Assembly (NCBI GenBank): GCA_964618845.1
Contig: CAZUCU010000002.1
Location: 1-64,000, forward strand
Direction: 5' to 3'
Origin: CAZUCU01 sp964618845
GTDB taxonomy: Bacteria; Patescibacteriota; Minisyncoccia; Phycocordibacterales; JAACPR01
Length of the DNA stretch: 64,000 bases
How positions within the stretch are numbered: position 1 is the stretch's first letter; each line of letters opens with the position of its first letter. Shown here piece after piece: positions 59,882 through 64,000 of this stretch. The notes beneath the pieces were generated by a model. It worked only from the letters and a program-made list of their open reading frames with translations. It was not told the DNA's origin and made no database searches. A program made the translations under genes and the position numbers.

Positions 59882-61009
59882 TTATTCCATTTCTTGTAAT
59901 TTTCTAAATGCTAAGCCAACAGCAGTAGAAAAGGCCAAACCTGTCTTCTGCAAAACATTTTGCAAGAATGCAGGTGTTTCTGTTCTTTCAAACGGATTAC
60001 CTGCTTCAATTTTAATTCCAATTTTTTCATTTGCCTTTTCTAATAAGCCGTTCAATAAACAACCACCCCCAACTAAAATTATTTTTGAAACAACTTTGTT
60101 ATATTTTCTTCCATAATTTAATAATGTAGCATTCGTCTGGCTAAATATTGGAGATAAAGTTAAATCAATAACTTCTTTTATTTTTTGATCTTGTTCACTA
60201 TTATTATTACCAAAATTTCTTTTCAATTTTTCTGCATATTCAATATTAACATTCAGAGACTTGGAAATATTTAAAGTTATATCTTGAGAGCCTTTATTAA
60301 CAACGTGCGATTCTCGAACAACCCCTCTTTCTACTATATATAATTTGGTAGCAGATGAACCCATATCAAAAATCATAATTGGAGAATTATTTTCTGTAGG
60401 ATCTACAACAGATCTGATAGTACTAAACATTTCTACTTCAAAAAAAGTAGCGTGAAGTCCAGCAATGGACACAAAAGAACTAAAGGTGGTTAAAACATCA
60501 TTATGTATAGCAACCGTTAACACCTCCAACATCGGAACCCTTTTTCCATCAACATTTTCTGCAATAACAGGTTCATCACCATCAATCTTTGGAACAACAA
60601 ACCAATCCAGGGCTACCTCTGAAATCGGAACAGGAATATATTTACGAGATTCAATTGGCACCATTTGGCCAAGTTGTTTGGATGGCATTTCAGGTAATTT
60701 AATTATTGAAACCATGCTTGATCTCATTGGAATTGAAACGGCAGAATCATAACTTGAAACACTTGCTTCTTTCATCAAATCTTTTAATGCCTCAGCCAGC
60801 TTGTCAGGATTTAATTTTGTTGCCCTACCAATTTCTGTTCCAGCATAAGGACCAAGAGCAATTTCCCCATAAGTTTCAAGAATTGCTTTGCCTTTCTCTT
60901 TACGAAGTTGAACCACCTTTAAAGATGCTGAACCAACATCTACACCCAAAACACTGTTATTAGGTTTTCGTGAAAAATTCTTTAAAAAATTATTAAAAAA
61001 ATTAGCCAT
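59882..61009 (-). CDS. pilM: Type IV pilus cytoplasmic protein PilM
   Basis: 375 aa actin-like ATPase. LGVDVGSASLKVVQL (phosphate 1), IMIFDMGSSATKLYIVE (phosphate 2) and ILVGGGCLLNGL (adenosine) motifs are present. PilM links the motor to PilN. First gene of the pil operon, divergent from comF across a 30-bp gap. Confidence 0.93.
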   Translation of the reverse strand: MANFFNNFLKNFSRKPNNSVLGVDVGSASLKVVQLRKEKGKAILETYGEIALGPYAGTEIGRATKLNPDKLAEALKDLMKEASVSSYDSAVSIPMRSSMVSIIKLPEMPSKQLGQMVPIESRKYIPVPISEVALDWFVVPKIDGDEPVIAENVDGKRVPMLEVLTVAIHNDVLTTFSSFVSIAGLHATFFEVEMFSTIRSVVDPTENNSPIMIFDMGSSATKLYIVERGVVRESHVVNKGSQDITLNISKSLNVNIEYAEKLKRNFGNNNSEQDQKIKEVIDLTLSPIFSQTNATLLNYGRKYNKVVSKIILVGGGCLLNGLLEKANEKIGIKIEAGNPFERTETPAFLQNVLQKTGLAFSTAVGLAFRKLQEME

Positions 61010-61030
61010 ATAATCTTATAAAGATTATAT
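61008..61030. promoter_or_regulatory. Palindrome between pilM and comF
   Basis: ATATAATCTT / AAGATTATAT around ATA, a perfect 10-bp inverted repeat reaching the pilM start codon. It holds a TATAAT-like box for each direction and could be a shared promoter and operator for pilus and competence genes. Confidence 0.6.
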
Positions 61031-61039
61031 CATTAAAGT

Positions 61040-61690
61040 ATGTTTAAAAAAATATCAAACTTTGTTTTAGATGCAATTTTCCCCCCAAAAGAAATTGAAA
61101 TATTACTCAGAAAATTGGAAATTAGTAAAATATATAAAAAGTGTGAAAAAACACTAGAATCAAATTCATATGATATTTTTAGTATATTTAAATATAAAGA
61201 TCCTTTCATAAAAGATGCAATCTATGAATTGAAAAATAACAAAAACAAATACGCAATAGAAAAATTTTCACAATTACTTTTGGAAGAAATAATAAATTAT
61301 TTGGAAGATAATTTAATAAAAACAGATTATAAAATTCCGGTAACTTTTGTTCCTCAATATAAAACTACTTTTAAAAACAAAGGTTATAATCAAGGAGAAG
61401 AGTTGGCGGTCGCGCTCTGCGCGACCGCCCCAAATATTTTCGAATTAAAAAAATTAATAATAAAAAGCCGTAAAACCAAACCACAACATGAAATAAAAAA
61501 TAAAAAGCTTAGATTAAAAAACTTAAAAGGAGCATTTCAATTAATCAAAAGTCAAGGATCACAAGTCAAAAACAAAATTATTATTTTAATTGATGATGTT
61601 TATACAACAGGCGCAACTCTAAAGGAGTTGCGCCGTGTTCTTATTTCGGGTGGTGCATCCAAAGTAATTTGTTTTACAATCGCTCATTAA
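61040..61690 (+). CDS. ComF-family phosphoribosyltransferase-like protein
   Basis: 216 aa. N-terminal short region without the usual Cys cluster, then the PRTase fold with FVPQYKTTFKNKGYNQGEELA and the PRPP motif IILIDDVYTTGATLKEL. ComF proteins aid natural transformation in other bacteria. It is divergent from the pil operon and ends in a 4-nt overlap with the next convergent gene. Two palindromes lie in its coding sequence. Confidence 0.88.
   Translation: MFKKISNFVLDAIFPPKEIEILLRKLEISKIYKKCEKTLESNSYDIFSIFKYKDPFIKDAIYELKNNKNKYAIEKFSQLLLEEIINYLEDNLIKTDYKIPVTFVPQYKTTFKNKGYNQGEELAVALCATAPNIFELKKLIIKSRKTKPQHEIKNKKLRLKNLKGAFQLIKSQGSQVKNKIIILIDDVYTTGATLKELRRVLISGGASKVICFTIAH
61405..61429. repeat. 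GC-rich palindrome inside comF
   Basis: GGCGGTCGCGC / GCGCGACCGCC with loop TCT, a perfect 11-bp stem in an AT-rich gene, encoding AVALCATA just after the conserved NQGEEL. A second palindrome, GGCGCAACTC / GAGTTGCGCC (61610-61634), overlaps the PRPP motif codons. Confidence 0.65.
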
Positions 61691-62037
61691 TTGTCTTTTA
61701 TTGGCCTGTGACAATTACAATCACAATCTACCCCATCACAACTTGTGCAATCACACTCAGTTTTTTGATTTTCAGAATTAGAATTATTTGAATCTTTTTT
61801 TCGATTTCTTTTACTGTTAATAAAATTTCTACCCCAAGAACTAAAAACAAAAATATAAATTATTTCTAAAATACCAGCGGTATTTACAACCAAAAGAGGA
61901 ATAAACCACCATTTTTTGCTTTCTCTTGCAGCAATCCACAAGGCAAAACCTTTCCAAACCAAAGACCACAAAATAAAAATCGCAAACATTGTCCCAACTC
62001 CTAAACCCGCTAATGCAAATATACTATTGTTCCACAT
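61687..62037 (-). CDS. DUF5652-like membrane protein with Cys-rich tail
   Basis: 116 aa. Two or three membrane helices with LVWKGFALWIAARESKKWWFIPLLVVNTAGILEIIYIFVF, the DUF5652 pattern common in CPR. The tail has a run CDCTSCDGVDCDCNCH, probably metal-binding, which the usual family members lack as far as I know. Function unknown. Confidence 0.7.
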   Translation of the reverse strand: MWNNSIFALAGLGVGTMFAIFILWSLVWKGFALWIAARESKKWWFIPLLVVNTAGILEIIYIFVFSSWGRNFINSKRNRKKDSNNSNSENQKTECDCTSCDGVDCDCNCHRPIKDN

Positions 62038-62139
62038 AATTAATTTTTAATTAATTTAATTAAAAGTTAATTATAACAGATATCTTCAAGTTAAGGTATA
62101 AACCACATTCACTCATATAAAATGACAGATCATCTCGAA

Positions 62140-63252
62140 TCAAAACTGCAGTAGTTTAAGTTTTGTAATTTTTCCCGAAATTCTCTTGAGAATCCAACCA
62201 AGACAAATAAATAAAAGCAAATATAAAATTGTTGCAAACCAGGCAGGAAAATGTTTATAAAAAATTTCATAGCGATACATAATTGGCCAATGAAACAAAT
62301 ATAGCTCATAAGAATACACTCCAAATAAACCCAATAATCTAAATTCAAATTTTTTGATTAAAAATAATAGAATAATAGCAAACATAGTCAGAAGACTAAT
62401 TTTTTGTTCAATTCTGATAGAATCTCCTACTCCAGAATTAATTGCAAAATAAGAAATTACAACCAAAAACAAAATGCTGAATACTGGATAAACAAATTTT
62501 TCAGTATTTCTATAAACCTCTTTTGTTTTTAAAACAAAAGAGTTATTTAAAATTTTTGGTTCTGTAAAAAATCCTGCAATACCAACACCCAGGGGAAATG
62601 CAAACAAATGAAGTTTATACAATTTTATAACATCCTCAAACCAAACCAGGTTTGATTTTATCAACAAATAATACGCGAGAAAAAACAGAAAGAAAGCACT
62701 AATCCATGGATATTTTTTTATAAAAACCAAAGGAAATAAAATGTAATAAAATAATAACAAAGTTATATACCAAAAAGGTGAATTTAAACTTTGAAAAAGT
62801 TCGGCGTTTGTAAAAATACCAAAAAATGCTCGCACAATAAAACTTTTGTCATAAGAAATTCCTAATACAAAAAAATCCATTAATAGAAAAGAGATCAATA
62901 CTATCCAAAAAGGAACAAACAATTTCAAAATTCTTCTTTTATAAAAATACCAGATTGTCTCTTTTCTTTTTATAGAACTTATTGTTAGTCCATATCCAGA
63001 GAGAAACAAAAACAAATTTACACCTACGCCTGCCAAAACACTCAAAGGAAAAAGAAATTGGTGGTCGGTTACAAGAAAGTATCCAATGTGAGAAAATATT
63101 ATTGCCAAAATTGCGAAGCCTTTTAATTCTTGTGTAAGTGAAAGAGAAAATCCCTTATCTTTTCTCCGACGACAAGAAAGTAATAGAAATAAAACGAAAA
63201 TACTGATAAAGGTCCAACTGTTTTGAATAGGATTATTAATTGAAACCAGCAT
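62140..63252 (-). CDS. Acyltransferase 3 family membrane protein (OafA/YrhL-like)
   Basis: 370 aa with about ten helices. Catalytic-type His in ILAIIFSHIGYF (about residue 57); NLFLFLSGYGLTISS; later FHWPIMYRYEIFY with another His. These enzymes O-acylate surface glycans. The SGNH hydrolase gene overlaps its start by 17 nt, suggesting a joint acylation system. Confidence 0.82.
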   Translation of the reverse strand: MLVSINNPIQNSWTFISIFVLFLLLSCRRRKDKGFSLSLTQELKGFAILAIIFSHIGYFLVTDHQFLFPLSVLAGVGVNLFLFLSGYGLTISSIKRKETIWYFYKRRILKLFVPFWIVLISFLLMDFFVLGISYDKSFIVRAFFGIFTNAELFQSLNSPFWYITLLLFYYILFPLVFIKKYPWISAFFLFFLAYYLLIKSNLVWFEDVIKLYKLHLFAFPLGVGIAGFFTEPKILNNSFVLKTKEVYRNTEKFVYPVFSILFLVVISYFAINSGVGDSIRIEQKISLLTMFAIILLFLIKKFEFRLLGLFGVYSYELYLFHWPIMYRYEIFYKHFPAWFATILYLLLFICLGWILKRISGKITKLKLLQF

Positions 63253-63979
63253 ATATTATTTGGGACCATAACTTATACCCAACATCTGATGGATGAAATA
63301 AATCTACTGAATAATATTTTTCCTTTGGTGATTTGGAAGTAGGAGTATACAAATCAATATATTTTAATTTGTAATTATCTGCCAACTGTTTAATAATTTC
63401 ATTAAATTCTTGAGTTCTCTTATCAAAATAAAAATTATATGGTGGTAAAATCAGATTTTCTGCTCCCAGATATGGCAGATTGATAATATAAATTTTTGCT
63501 TTTGTTTCTTTTGTCAACTTTTGTAAAATAATCTCAAAATTATTTTTAAATTCTTCTTTGGAAATATTTCCATGGACATCGTTCACTCCAATAAATAATG
63601 TAATTAAATCTGGTTTTGTTTTGACAGTTGGATCTACAAAATGATTTATAATATCAATACTTTTCCCACCTGGAATAGCTTGAATATTTAGGGTAACCCT
63701 TTTCCCCTCTTTTGCAATCATTTCTGCAATTTGAAAAGGATAGGATTTTTCAAAAGAATCAACTCCGACTCCTGCGGTAAGACTATCACCTATAGCTACA
63801 TAAATTAAACTTTTTTCAAAATTATTTCCAAAATTATATAGTTGTTGCATATCAGAAGATATTAAATTAATTTCATTAATTTTATTATAAATGTGAGCAT
63901 AAGAACGATTCATATATATTACCAAAACGATAATAATTAAACTCAAAAAAATCAAAAGTGTTTTCCTCATATACTTCAT
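63236..63979 (-). CDS. Membrane-anchored SGNH/GDSL hydrolase
   Basis: 247 aa. N-terminal signal anchor (about 7-25), then block I AIGDSLTAG (Ser, residue ~65), block II Gly in AIPGGKS, block III GVND, and block V DLFHPSDVGY with the catalytic Asp and His. It should remove or transfer acyl groups on exported glycans with the acyltransferase 3 downstream. Confidence 0.85.
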   Translation of the reverse strand: MKYMRKTLLIFLSLIIIVLVIYMNRSYAHIYNKINEINLISSDMQQLYNFGNNFEKSLIYVAIGDSLTAGVGVDSFEKSYPFQIAEMIAKEGKRVTLNIQAIPGGKSIDIINHFVDPTVKTKPDLITLFIGVNDVHGNISKEEFKNNFEIILQKLTKETKAKIYIINLPYLGAENLILPPYNFYFDKRTQEFNEIIKQLADNYKLKYIDLYTPTSKSPKEKYYSVDLFHPSDVGYKLWSQIIYAGFN

Positions 63980-64000
63980 TTTAACTTAAATATCTATGTT

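Noticed and set aside
1..64000. UGA recoding as in SR1/Gracilibacteria
   Set aside because: Several complete genes end in TGA with downstream genes overlapping as ATGA, and no in-frame TGA interrupts conserved proteins.

Overview
The window looks like part of the genome (probably metagenome-derived) of a Candidatus Patescibacteria / CPR bacterium, Parcubacteria-like. This is inferred from a very AT-rich sequence, tight overlapping genes, shortened housekeeping enzymes (ValRS, AspRS without its insertion domain, a short RF2), split transketolase, DUF5652, a type IV pilus locus, and short palindromes inside coding regions. Genes end on TAA, TAG and TGA alike, so the code appears standard. A 100-N run at 24333-24432 is an assembly gap inside RNase J.

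Layout. 1-4.4 kb: end of tsaD, an independent ~280 nt structured RNA with its own promoter and terminator, valS, a PrsW-type protease, Hsp20. 4.4-7.2 kb: tRNA-Phe, a RelBE pair, an IS3-type remnant beside tRNA-Arg, a palindromic element, glutaredoxin, a DivIC/FtsB-like protein and a 39-aa membrane peptide. 7.2-17.8 kb, nearly all minus strand: lepA, murJ, an O-antigen-ligase/TPR protein, RNase P RNA, DUF192, SRPBCC, AlkD-like, a Na+/Ca2+ exchanger, guaB. 17.9-25.2 kb: a paired small transporter, repeats, a transposase remnant, tRNA-Ser, htpX-lemA, GerMN protein, secG, an oligopeptide-binding protein, RNase J. 25.3-33.5 kb: MFS, glutaredoxin, TM-helix channel protein, a response regulator and soluble kinase, two glycosidases with a DMT transporter, tRNA-Gln, nadK.

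33.5-44.5 kb: tRNA-Thr abutting a VTT-prfB-ftsE-ftsX operon, a thioredoxin-CcdA fusion, aspS preceded by a 36-aa peptide gene, an FNR-like reductase, iscU, a MazF-like toxin, nifS, and a second RelBE pair whose toxin has lost its start codon. 44.5-48 kb is accessory: small hypotheticals, palindromic repeats, a tRNA-Asp 3'-end duplication, and a GC-rich two-gene island of secreted proteins between tRNA genes. 48-53.7 kb: a non-oxidative pentose-phosphate cluster (rpiB, a divergent rpe, split transketolase), a sulfotransferase and gatB. 53.7-61.7 kb: a type IV pilus operon (pilM-N-O-P-like-B-CheY-T-C) divergent from comF, which would serve twitching and DNA uptake. The window closes with DUF5652, acyltransferase and SGNH hydrolase genes for surface modification.

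The strongest unexplained signals are: (i) the 608-886 RNA; (ii) a 59-bp palindromic element in two copies whose flanking arms differ by compensatory changes; (iii) the silenced second toxin; (iv) the GC-rich island with its promoter/operator; (v) a recurrent -10 box placed 6-7 nt before start codons, implying leaderless mRNAs; (vi) palindromes inserted in frame in lepA, the reductase gene and comF.
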